64,000 nt of DNA from Rotaria macrura (lineage: Eukaryota; Rotifera; Eurotatoria; Philodinida; Philodinidae), in assembly GCA_900239685.1 (NCBI GenBank), contig OENT01000454.1, positions 10,151 through 74,150 of the forward strand. The letters are read 5' to 3'. Under the pieces are notes generated by a model. That model saw only the letters and a list, made by a program, of their open reading frames with translations. It was not told where the DNA came from and made no database searches. Positions 47,085-58,207 of the stretch are shown in pieces. Position numbers and translations under genes: made by a program. The first letter of the stretch is position 1, and each line of letters opens with the position of its first letter.

Positions 47085-50000
47085 ACAATCGAAACGAATA
47101 TTACTCAATTATATTCAACAACAGAAGTGTTTTATTTCGTCATTCCAGTTAATATACCTCTCCTTGACTCTTTTATTGCACTGTTATCAGTTATAGTAAC
47201 GTATGAAGAAGAGAAAGGAAGCAATGATTATAAATTGACAATCGATTGCCCACGTTGGTACAAAACAGTGCACGCATTAAATCTTGAAATTTTTGATTTC
47301 CAAGAACTCATACAATATTACTAATGTAGGTGATCATTTTACACACCAAGCGTCACGATTCGATACGCGTTGCTATGATATTGTTATGACTAAGTTACAA
47401 CTTACATTCATCATCCTAGTTACAGCAAAACTATAGGATGTTAACGAACTTCACATTACTAATTAAGCAAACAAATAAAAAATCTCGATCTTATTTTAGT
47501 AAGGTCAAGAAATGCTTTTTTTCTTTTGATATTGAAAAAGATCAGGATTTTTTTCTTATGTTGAAAGTTTTTCAATCAGTCGTCAACGTAACTTTGAAAG
47601 AAGAATCAATACTAGTTGAGGGTGCAATCTCTATTCAAATTTTGAGAAGTACTATCGAAAAAAATTAGCCTATCAACTGATATACAATGCGAATAACAAC
47701 ACATATCTAAAAGAAATAGATGCGTTGCAAACAGTAATATAAGAAAAACAACTTAAGCAATTTATGAATCCACATGAAGATGAAATTCTTATTTTATAAA
47801 TATTAAAATGAAGTTACCATTCGTTCTTTATCATAAATATCTACATGAAATAATAATTCACAAGTCAGACAGTTATAGTTAAAATGAAATCAGATTAGGT
47901 TTGCATTTTTCATTTTTCAATAATTTGTCTAAACTATTGATTTCTGTTTCGAATTAAAATTATTTACACTGGTTTATACAACTATTTGTTAGTGAAAAAT
48001 GAATTTGATTTTGATCGCTGATACACTATGCATGTGGTTATGTAGACAATCTGAATAACTAAAGAGGTTTTTTTTGATGCAGCTAGACTTCCGCGAAAAT
48101 CGATGGATTGTTTTTCGAGACAATAAAAAGTACTTTAAATATCACATCACATGGATTTTTTTTGATATATCTAAGTTATTAAGTCTTTTTCTCGTATCAC
48201 GAATGATAATAACAGTAAAGTTACAGTAGATCAATAAAGTTCGAACTAAAGTAATTATTTGCTAAATTTGAAAACTACAATACACTTCTGCTTTGCTCGG
48301 ATTTGAAAATTACCATGGTTCTTCATCAAAATAAAAAGTAATCAATTCATTCGAGCTTCCTACACGATCGAGTGACTACTTTTGGGTACATTTTCATCTG
48401 TATTTATTCATGTATACCGACAGAAACAGACTTTATAAAGTTAAAAACGAGATCATTTTTTTTGTTGAATATACAAATTAATTTTTCAACTAAGAAAACT
48501 CACATATTTCTATTAAGCCGAAATAAATTTATAATAAATTCAGCGACAAGTCCCAAAAAAAAGAACACATAATTCCATTTTTTCTTCTTGATCATCAACA
48601 CCAATGGGATAATAGTGTACGTTGGAATAAGGATGAATAATTATGGTTTAACTTTAAACATTGTTAACTCATTTAACCCTTGAAAAGTAAACGAGACTGA
48701 TCACAAGCGAAAATTGTTATAGACCTAGAACAGAATTATTGCAAAGCTAAGTCAATCAGTATTTTATTATTCCTGTGTTAGGAGTGGCTCTCATGATAGA
48801 AAGATGTTGTCTTTTAGACAGTGCGAAAGAATAGAAATTTCATAATGTATTCATATACATATATGTCTCATAATCTATGAAGGGTCCTGAAAATCTTCTG
48901 CCAAAACCGATATTTTTCAGTCTAATTATAAAAAATATACAGAAGAACACTAACAAAAATTCATAAAAGAATATCAAAAGCGACTTCTTCTTCAAACAAA
49001 CACTCTTCCAAGAAGCAGGCGTCATCTCTAACTAAAAACCACGGAGATCTTTCTGATTACGATATGATTTATTCATGACTAATATTTCAGGTCAAGATTT
49101 TTTTCACTAGATCGTTAATTAAGTCAAAAGTTTCTTGAAATAGAATTTCGTTTTTTTGTTATCAAATTTAATGTTAGCTTATAGCATGCTTATTATAATT
49201 TCCACATGTCTATTAATATGCCTTGAGCTAGTATCGATCGAGGTGATACGAACCGAATTTAGCATTTAGATTTAGCTCAAGAGAATGATTGTACCTGCAA
49301 CTCTAAGAATGTTTCGAACTCATACATAGTCGATTTAAAAGGACAAGAGGAGGAGAAAAGTGCGACATTTGGTTTCGAACTATCATTTCTATAATCGTTT
49401 CAAAAAGTATCTCGCAATTAAAAAATAACAAAAGTCTAAACTAAGTAGTCAGAAATGCTCGAGAATAATTGCTCTTCTTTGATACCAAACAAACATTACC
49501 TAAAAATTAAAATTTACAGTGATGAAACTCTATGAAATGGATCATTTTCGTTTTTGTCATCAATAATACTTTGCTGCTAAATCAGATTTGCGATATAATT
49601 TTAACCGCGAAAGAATAATATTTTAAGACTAGTAAAGTTATTGATGAACTATTTCCCTTTCTCATGAAAATTATCCATGACGTTTAAGTAAACGATTCCA
49701 ATCGTAAATGATGCCCTCGATATCGCATACTGTACAGTAGATTTAGTAATTACTGAAATTCTCTTCATAGCGCATCTTTCCCGAATGCATCGATGCTTAT
49801 TAACACAAATGAACTGCTAAAACAACTTTTGTGAAGATTCACTGACAGATTTTCACTATCAAGATACATTAAGAGTCATCGTTTTCTTTTGAAGATCCAG
49901 ATTTGGATTATTTGAATCTGGAACTTTTCGTTTTCTACGAAAATTTTCAAGTTTTGTATTTTATAATCCGAATACAGTTCTTTTGAAACTTACTCCGGAA

Positions 50001-52463
50001 ACCATTTTTTATCAAAAGAACCATCAAAAAGATTCTTCAAAATCATTTGGAAAACAAAATTTTCTGAATAACCTGTTTTTTTTTCTCGGTGGAGTCTATG
50101 CTTAAATGCACTCATGATTAGTTCTTGAAAAGCGCTGTTGAGTAATCTTCTGCATCTTGTTTTTGCGACCTGCATAGAAGAAATAAACAAGATGTAGGTG
50201 TACACCTTTAAAGAATGAGCTTTTGATTTGCAATCAAAGCCATTCATCAAGTCGTACTTAAAAGTGTATTCTCTATACAAAATTCGTACTGTTCAGCCCA
50301 TATCCAAGTATAATCCAAGAAGGAATGTTCAGAAAGATAGTATGAATGAATTATTTGTGATTGGTCTGCAGAAAGTCTATCTTAAAAAGGGATGGACTTC
50401 TTCTTTGAGCCTAATATATACGAATACAAGAAAATATATATTTTGAGTTCAATGCAATTTAATTAATCAATCAACTGTAATAAATTATAGGAAAAAATAA
50501 CTAGTGTCAAAATAAATGCATTGTTAAAAGCTTTAAAATGTGTCTCTTGCGTTCCGTATTGAGTATAATCGTTTTATCGATGATTTAATTGTTTAAATGC
50601 TGCTAACAAAAACAGAAATCTACATTGCATGATTTATTTCCCATTTGAAATTTTAGGATATATGTATTTTCGATAGATAATGTAATTATATTTTATTGCT
50701 TTTGAACCATTGTTGAAGTTCAAAATTAATCATGAAGATTTTATGAATATTCATTCGATGCATGTAACGTAACTTTCTTGAATATTCATATCCTATGCAC
50801 AAATTTTCGTTATTTCGAAGTCATAGTATTTTTCATGATTTTATTGAGGATTAGCATTGTTTTATATATAGATCATAAACCATAAAACATTTATTTGATA
50901 TAATAAATGTCGGCCATGTTAAAGAAAAAAGTGGATATTTTAATTCAGCACATGCAGGTAAGTGACCAGAATGATTGTACAGTAATTTTCCAAAGCTAAG
51001 TTCAAGTATTACACTGATGTTTGAATGATCAAGAAATATTCAACTATTACTTATATTACAACATTGATGCTATAGGATTGATCTGAACTTTTCATAAAAT
51101 AGATCTCATAGTATTTCATCACATAATATTAAATTTAGATTAGAGATAAATTATAATTTTTGTACTTTATTTGAGTTGCCTGTTTATTGTTACTAGTGAA
51201 AAAAGGGCATAAAATTTCACAATTCACCATATTTAAATAAACTTAACTAGAATGATAAAAACAAAAAAAACATTCCATTATAAACGATTGTTGATTTGAT
51301 TTTGAATATTCTTAGAATCTTCTACTATTGATCTAATGTTAGATATTCAGAATTCTCTTGTTTCATCATCCGTTACTGATGAATATTAGTGCAGCAAGTT
51401 ATGAACGTTGTTCACTGAAACCAATTAAATCCTAGTAGAATATATGAATCATCAATGGTAAAAATGCTTAACTACAACAACAGTATGATGAATATCGTTG
51501 TATATGTATGAAGAGTACGTTTTTTTCTTTTCAGCATTGATTGAAATTAAATAATCAAATCCAATAACACAAATACATGATGTTATGATTGCTTAAGTAA
51601 GATGAAATCATGGTAAATTTTTTTTTATTAATTGTGGCCATCATTTTTATCGTGTTTCGATAGCTCATGAAAAAGTAACGTAGACTTTCAAAGCTCTATC
51701 TACTTAGAGTCTTTTTTAATGATCGATACATCTTTTATCACTAGTAACGGATTTAATGCGATTTTGATCATTGGTCGAATAGAAATATTTGATGAATTAA
51801 TCTTATAAAAGTGGGATGCATTACTTTTTTCGGTCAACAACTATCGTTAGCAGAGAGAGAACACGATAATATACGTATCAATGCCATAGACCCGTTGTTT
51901 TTTCATTNGTTGACAGATCGTAAGTAGTGATGGAGTTGTTCTTAACAGAGTTTCAACTTATATTTCTTTTCTTTTCTTTAAAGCATTGATGCTAAAGTAG
52001 CACGGTTCCTATTTTTTTCATTTTCACACGCTTCTTCCAACGGATTGAAATAATAGGTGCCGCATTTGTTACTAATTGATGAAAGAAAATAAATTTCATT
52101 GAATAAAAGCTATTTCAAATGAAGGCGTGGGTAGTTCACCCGTTCACAACTACACAATGATAGCCAGTAGCGCAATATTCTCAACGGACAAAAACATTTA
52201 ATACGCATTGTTCAGAAAAATATGACATAAAAAGAATCAAAGAACAACAAAAATGAAAAGTAACTGAATTACTCAAGGCGTTAACAGAAACAATCGATGC
52301 CAATTGGAGGTATCAAGCCTTACAACAGAAAAAAGAACTGCTGATTTTTTTACCGTCAGCAAACGATCTATTATGATTTTTTTCTTTCTTCTGACACATC
52401 GATCAATGCACACGGGAAGAAACGACGATAGAATAAAATTGCAAGCGTATCCCAGCGTCAAAC
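47085..52463. other. AT-rich intergenic region
   Basis: I see no supportable gene, RNA gene or mobile element. Frames of 60-96 codons (for example 47127-47324, 47438-47668 and 49990-50280) have no motifs and compete on both strands. One ambiguous base is at 51908. The last few hundred bases must hold the promoter of the plus-strand ART/LRR gene; I see no convincing core element. Confidence 0.45.
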
Positions 52464-55274
52464 ATGACTGAATTATTGCGTCCTAACGATCTTAATCCTC
52501 GTCTTATTCATAACGGTTGCGATCGTCCAGATCTCACTCTTCAGCCCATAAGTGGCTACAAAGATTTAGAATCGATTCCGTTAGACAATGCTGTTGAACC
52601 TATTCAGTCACTTTTTCGCGATTTCCCTAGTATACTGTCGACTGCAAAGACTGCTGCAAAACGACCCGATGATGGCCTCACACCAGATGAGTCCGCCGCA
52701 ATTTATCTCTACACAATGGATATAAAACCACGCAGTTTGTATTTGGTTCTCAATGAACTATTTTGCCACCGTGAACGTCAAAAACTGACACCTTGGTTGC
52801 CTTATCTCAAACTATTTTTCAATGGTCTTTTCAAAATTCCGCCCTATACCATGAAAATCATTTGGCACGGTGTCAAAGGAGATCTTCATACAAAATATGA
52901 GATTCGTAAACGCTACATCTGGTGGACAATTATGTCTTGTGCTCAATCAATAGAGGTACTTCAACAACGTGCTTATCTGGGTGAGACTGGAGTGAGAACC
53001 ATGTTCTCCATTGAATGTCTCAATGCACGACCGATCAAAGCTCATTCGTGTCATCAACGGGATGAAGAAATTTTACTTCTGCCAGGAACGTACTTTGAAG
53101 TGATCAGTAATATCAATACAGGTCACGGTTTACATGTAATTCGTTTGCGCGAACTTCCATCACCCAGTGTACTACTAGAACCCCCATTTTTAAATCTCGG
53201 TACTGAAGCAGAAATGTCGAGCATCGATTATATTCTCGAAAAAATTTATAAAATAAACAAAGACAATGCAGAGATGCCGAAACTGTTAGTCATTCTACCC
53301 GATCCATCTTATCAATGGCAATCAGAAGATATCTGGAAGAATAGCTTCCTTCTTCATCTTGTATGCGAATGTTCCGTCAATCATCTTCATTTTGCTTTGC
53401 ATCCTGGTTATTCTCTACCAAATGCTAGAATATTTTTTGAAATCTATGGGTCTTATTTGAAACAGTACATGATTCCATTGGCTCACTATCTCCTCAATCT
53501 TAAAATGGTAAATAGTGTACAAGACACTCGTTTCTGGTCGATGTTTGAAAGTGATCTGAACAAGATGACAGATATTCTTAATCGAATTGAACTTAATGTA
53601 ATTTCCATGCAAGAAACATCGACATTAAAAGATATTGTCGTACCTCAATGGACGAATCTCGGCTCTTTGTATCGAACGATCACCAATGACATGGATATTC
53701 GATGGGTGTGTAGACGTCATTATCCATCTGACCAATATCTCTTGGTTCGTCGTTTACGAGATTTTGAAGGCATATCATTTGATGAACAAGAAAGTGAAAT
53801 GACCATCAGTGGAGAACTGAATCCAACGCAAATATCTCGTTTGTCAGGAGCTCCCCTACGACGTTTGCGTATTTATACTCTCAAATATGTCTATCATTCA
53901 CCACCACTTGATACACTAAATAAAGCTCTCTGTCGAGCTTCGATCATCAATGTTTGTCATCATGGTTTTCTTTCTGACAACAATGACAAGTCCAATATGG
54001 AACGAATCCAAAAATTGTGCAATCAAATCATTGCCACGAATACTTTCGTACGTCAGGCAGAGCTCACTGATGGTGGTGGTTGGTCGCGAAAGCGTACCGG
54101 CATCCGAGATGCACTGAAATCCAACAACACACTACGTTCGTTTACCTTTAGTGGCGCCATAACCAATCAAGGTATTACAGAGATACTGGCTACATTAAAA
54201 GGAAATATGGTCTTGACGACGTTGCAATTCAAAGATCGGCCACTACCACCTCGGGGTGCACAAACTTTTGCCGATTTTATCCGATCAAGTGGTACTTTGA
54301 TTCATTTGACTCTGTCTAATACCATGCTGAAGGACGAAGGTCTCCACGTGATTGTTGATGCCGTCTGTGCCAATCCAATCATGCAAACACTAGAATTTTC
54401 ATTCAATCGTCTGCATGACAAGAGCGGTTTGTATATTGGTTATTTGTTGAAAGTATGTACGAGTTTACGAAGTCTCGACATCAGCTACAATGAGATCAGT
54501 GCTATTGGAGCTAGACGGATACTGGATAAATTGAGATCCAACCGAACACTTCTGCATTTCAATATTAGTCTGAATAATTTAGCTGTGAGAAGCGGAAATC
54601 AAATAATTACATCTAAAGTTCCACCTGTTAATGGTGGTGAATCAATTGGAGCAATGTTGATCGATAACAGCACTCTTATTAACTTGAATATTTCTCATGT
54701 CAACTTATCGGAATTCGGCGTACGAGGATTAGCCGAAGGTCTTACAAAGAACCGGACGCTAGCACACCTAAATTTGACATCGAATCAAATTTTCGATGTG
54801 CAAAGACGCGCAATTTTGGATGCCATACAGAACAATGATACCTTACTGAGTCTTGATCTATCGCATAATGATATGGACGATTTCAGTGTTGTAAGATTGG
54901 GTGAAATGCTCCGCGTAAATAAAAAACTACGTTATCTCCGAGCAAAATCTTGTATCATCGAAGATAGTCGTATGTACAGTCTTGTTCGCGCGTTACAAGA
55001 TCAACTAACACTAACACATTTGGATCTATCCAAGAATAAGATTGGTGATGATGGTGCGGCTATGATTGCCGATATTCTTTCCAAGAATAATACATTGATC
55101 TATCTTAATCTATCGGAGAATCGTATTACAGATCAAGGTGTTCAGATCATTGCTAATGCGCTTGAAGTGAACATGACATTGCTTCATTTGGATATTCTCC
55201 TTCAAAAAGACAATATCACCGTCTTTGCCATGGTTACATTTCGAGCTATTCGACCAGATTTAATTGTTAGATAA
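52464..55274 (+). CDS. ADP-ribosyltransferase-like protein fused to LRR domain
   Basis: Single-exon protein of 936 residues. Residues about 72-240 match the arginine-ADP-ribosyltransferase fold: helical LTPDESAAIYLYTM, then IIWHGVKGDL (131-141) where the family has VYRGVKxDL, then WWTIMSCAQSIEVL (S158), and finally RDEEILLLPGTYFEV (199-213). The usual triad R-S-ExE is therefore H135-S158-D200/E202, so arginine transferase activity is doubtful and the domain may be a pseudoenzyme or have changed chemistry. Residues about 245-480 are a helical region of unknown role (CECSVNHLHFALHPGYSLPN). Residues about 560-920 hold at least eleven ribonuclease-inhibitor-type LRRs, such as LTHLDLSKNKIGDDGAAMIA and LIYLNLSENRITDQGVQIIA, as in NLRC3-like proteins; they would form a binding solenoid. 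No signal peptide, no NACHT domain. The start ATG 52464 opens the frame. Codon text is clean throughout, so selection appears to maintain it. Confidence 0.87.
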   Translation: MTELLRPNDLNPRLIHNGCDRPDLTLQPISGYKDLESIPLDNAVEPIQSLFRDFPSILSTAKTAAKRPDDGLTPDESAAIYLYTMDIKPRSLYLVLNELFCHRERQKLTPWLPYLKLFFNGLFKIPPYTMKIIWHGVKGDLHTKYEIRKRYIWWTIMSCAQSIEVLQQRAYLGETGVRTMFSIECLNARPIKAHSCHQRDEEILLLPGTYFEVISNINTGHGLHVIRLRELPSPSVLLEPPFLNLGTEAEMSSIDYILEKIYKINKDNAEMPKLLVILPDPSYQWQSEDIWKNSFLLHLVCECSVNHLHFALHPGYSLPNARIFFEIYGSYLKQYMIPLAHYLLNLKMVNSVQDTRFWSMFESDLNKMTDILNRIELNVISMQETSTLKDIVVPQWTNLGSLYRTITNDMDIRWVCRRHYPSDQYLLVRRLRDFEGISFDEQESEMTISGELNPTQISRLSGAPLRRLRIYTLKYVYHSPPLDTLNKALCRASIINVCHHGFLSDNNDKSNMERIQKLCNQIIATNTFVRQAELTDGGGWSRKRTGIRDALKSNNTLRSFTFSGAITNQGITEILATLKGNMVLTTLQFKDRPLPPRGAQTFADFIRSSGTLIHLTLSNTMLKDEGLHVIVDAVCANPIMQTLEFSFNRLHDKSGLYIGYLLKVCTSLRSLDISYNEISAIGARRILDKLRSNRTLLHFNISLNNLAVRSGNQIITSKVPPVNGGESIGAMLIDNSTLINLNISHVNLSEFGVRGLAEGLTKNRTLAHLNLTSNQIFDVQRRAILDAIQNNDTLLSLDLSHNDMDDFSVVRLGEMLRVNKKLRYLRAKSCIIEDSRMYSLVRALQDQLTLTHLDLSKNKIGDDGAAMIADILSKNNTLIYLNLSENRITDQGVQIIANALEVNMTLLHLDILLQKDNITVFAMVTFRAIRPDLIVR

Positions 55275-55695
55275 GTAGATTGATGGAATTTTATCTTGTT
55301 AATTATAATCATCGTTCGAATTCCGATTCATACTTACTCTGAATGTCTCCATGCCATAATTTCTTTCTGTATATCAAAGAAGTATTGCTCCTCCTAAACC
55401 TGCTCGCATTAAAGACATACCAAATTATTCATTGATTCCCTAACGATATTTATTCATTTTTTCCAAAATATATAAGACAATGGATTTCTAGATTGAATGG
55501 ATTTCTAAATATATGGTTAAACATTTTCAATTATATGTTAAAACCTAATCTCTGAACAGAATTTCAAGAGACCCACACGTAAGTACATCGTCGATAATTT
55601 GTTTCGAAACGAGCTATCAGATAGTATATAGAATACAGTTAAAAGCTTTCTCTTAAATTATCTAAGGCTTCAAGTGTGAATATTGATTTGAGCAT
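55275..55695. other. 3' flank of the ART/LRR gene
   Basis: AT-rich; no gene or clear polyadenylation hexamer close to the stop. It ends at the boundary of the foldback transposon. Confidence 0.4.
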
Positions 55696-56262
55696 TAGGG
55701 GTGCTACATTACTATTACCTTTTATTACTATTACTCTGTGATTGGTAATAATTTTGATTACTTTATTACTTTTTACTTTTGCATTGTAATTTTCCTTTTT
55801 TTTCCATTTTAATGATACCAAAAGTTTTACTCTTTCATCTTGACGAAGTCTAAATTATTTTCATGCAGCTTTATTGCAAATTACTTTTATTACTTTCCAA
55901 TTTTTATTGCTTATTACCAGTAATAAGTAATAAAAATTATTTATTACTTATTATTGGTAATAAATAATAAAAATGTTGGAAGTAATAAAAGTAATTTGCA
56001 ATAAAGCTGCATGAAAATAAGTTAGACTTCGTCAATACGAAAGAGTAAAACTTTTGGTATCATTAAAATGATTAAAACCAAGCAAATTACTATAAAAAAC
56101 TAATGAATAATAAAAACATTTTATTACATATTAATAGCAATAAGTAATAAGATTATCACTGTTATTACTTATTACCTTTTTACTTTATTACTTATTTCTA
56201 GTAATAATTAATACCGTTATAAGTTATTACTTATTACCAGTAATAGTAATGTAGCACCCATA
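55696..56262. mobile_element. Palindromic hAT-like foldback element, 567 bp
   Basis: The left end TAGGGGTGCTACATTACTAT (55696) is mirrored by the right end, which reads TATGGGTGCTACATTACTAT on the minus strand from 56262. The interior is a near-complete palindrome centred near 55935: the block with GATACCAAAAGTTTTACTC, the block GCAGCTTTATTGCAAATTAC and runs of TAATAAGTAATAA all recur in inverse order. The flanking 8-mers TTGAGCAT (55688-55695) and GTGAGGAT (56263-56270) agree at six of eight positions, suggesting an aged 8-bp target duplication and hence hAT-type mobilisation. There is no coding capacity. Confidence 0.8.
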
Positions 56263-58207
56263 GTGAGGATGAGTGAATCAAAGATAAGAACTTGAGCCAA
56301 AATGCATACACATATTCACATGCACATGTCAGTATTAAAGAAAGAATTTGAATGAAGTGTAATATATGACCATTAAAATTTATTGTATGTTTATTGTATA
56401 ACATGAAGACACGAATTCGTCTTGATAATATATGAAGTCCTAGAAGAGTTTCAAGCTGCGCAGTGTTATAAAATCATATAACAAGATGCATAACAACCAC
56501 AACGAATTCCAAAACAATAAAAGTTATTGAGTCAATAATCGTTTGCTTATATCAGTGCTTTTCTTTTTCTTTTTGACAAACTGACTGAGTCAAAACGTGT
56601 TCACTGTTACAGAAACCTCACAAATCTATTCCATTATGATGGATAAATATGAATCTTACTTTGTGATGGATCGACCTTATTCAAATATTCTCGTCCCCTT
56701 TATAGCGACTTTTGTCAAGATTCATCTATTCGGTGCATTGAACTTTTGGATTCGTGCGTTTTTTTTCAGGTGTTGTGTATTATAATCCCAGATACTATTT
56801 TCTTTCAATAGAATATCAGGAGTTTTGTGTCTGATAAGTGAGACGAACGCTTCTATCAATAAAACATGTGGTCAAGGTATTTTTTACACAGTTCAAAATA
56901 GTATCCTATGTTGATGGAAAAATTTTCTCTATGGTAGAATAGAATTTCCATAATCCAACTTGAGTAACGTTTATTCTATGTAATATGTAATCTTTTGCCT
57001 TCGAACCTCTGCATTTCGACATTATGGACTTTTCGAATTAGTAAAATTATGACAAGAAGAGTTACTATCAACTTTTTCAAAAGAATGATTGCATCTCATC
57101 ACACATGTCAAGATATTAATGATCGGCGCACCCTCTCATATATTTGTCTCTTTCAATCAGCCTAGAAACATGCCTAATTCGAAATGTCGAAGATCCCAAT
57201 GAGCCAGAAAACGTAAGTATAAAATATCAGTTTGGATAAATTCTCTTAAGTTTAGTCCAAAATTAGGGAGCAAAAGTTATGATATTTGATTTGTTTTACA
57301 AATACGAACGGCACATATATCACTGCGAATGATTCTTTCAAATACATACTTTGAAGTACTTAGTATGTATAGAATAAAGTAAAGTATCTTACAACTATAC
57401 GAGTAGCAGTGTACATCTTGCTCATTTTCTCATCAACCATGATTGCTAGACTAATAATTCTTGTAATTTACACTTCTAAGCAATATATTGTTCAATTAAT
57501 GACGGCGAATATTCATGAATGTTGTCTGTAATAAGCTGGTTCCCAATTCGTGAAATTTATATTAAAATAAGAAACAGAATTAAGTAGAACAGTTGTATAT
57601 CTATGCGAATAGCTGATCAAACTGTAACTGATGGTGAAAGCTTATTGAAATGATGTACCTATATTGATATTTTAGATAAATAATAGAATCAGTAAAAGTT
57701 GAATGCAATTCAATTCGATTAAAACCAGATATTCTTACACTGAATAAGATGATACTTATTTTCAAATCATGCCTAAATTATTCGCTCGTAAGCAATATTG
57801 TTTCATCAATATAGATCCATCGTTTGTGTGTGGCTGTGAATGTGTAGTGACAACCAACCAACGCTCTCATACTCGTAATTTTATTTAGAGTGTTTCATAA
57901 AGACGAGCATGTTCTACTTTTTGAAAATCAGACTCATCTAAGTTTACAAGGAGTCAGACAAAACACACATATACATACACATTTGAAACTGATGTTTTCG
58001 ACTCATTTCATTATGCTCAGATGGAACTACTATTAATAACTTGTAGACGATCGATTTCAAATCAATATTGAATTTTATCTATATTTGAGTTGGTAAAAAA
58101 ATCTAATTCATATATGGTCTACAGCTAATATACATAGCAACCAGTTAATGAAACTGTATTAATTGTTTTTTTTCTAAATGAATTTCTGATTTATTATATA
58201 TTCCTGT
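56263..58207. other. Intergenic region, foldback to glutamine synthetase
   Basis: No gene is supported; a 62-codon frame at 56597-56785 has no motif. A weak GTCGAAA-type trace (TTTCGACATTATGGACTTTTC) occurs near 57014. Close to the right edge a minus-strand AATAAA (plus-strand 58190-58195) lies 13 bases past the glutamine synthetase stop. Confidence 0.45.

Noticed and set aside
46630..47196. Plus-strand frames of 115 and 72 codons
   Set aside because: They lie antisense to the TMEM272-like gene and are its shadows.
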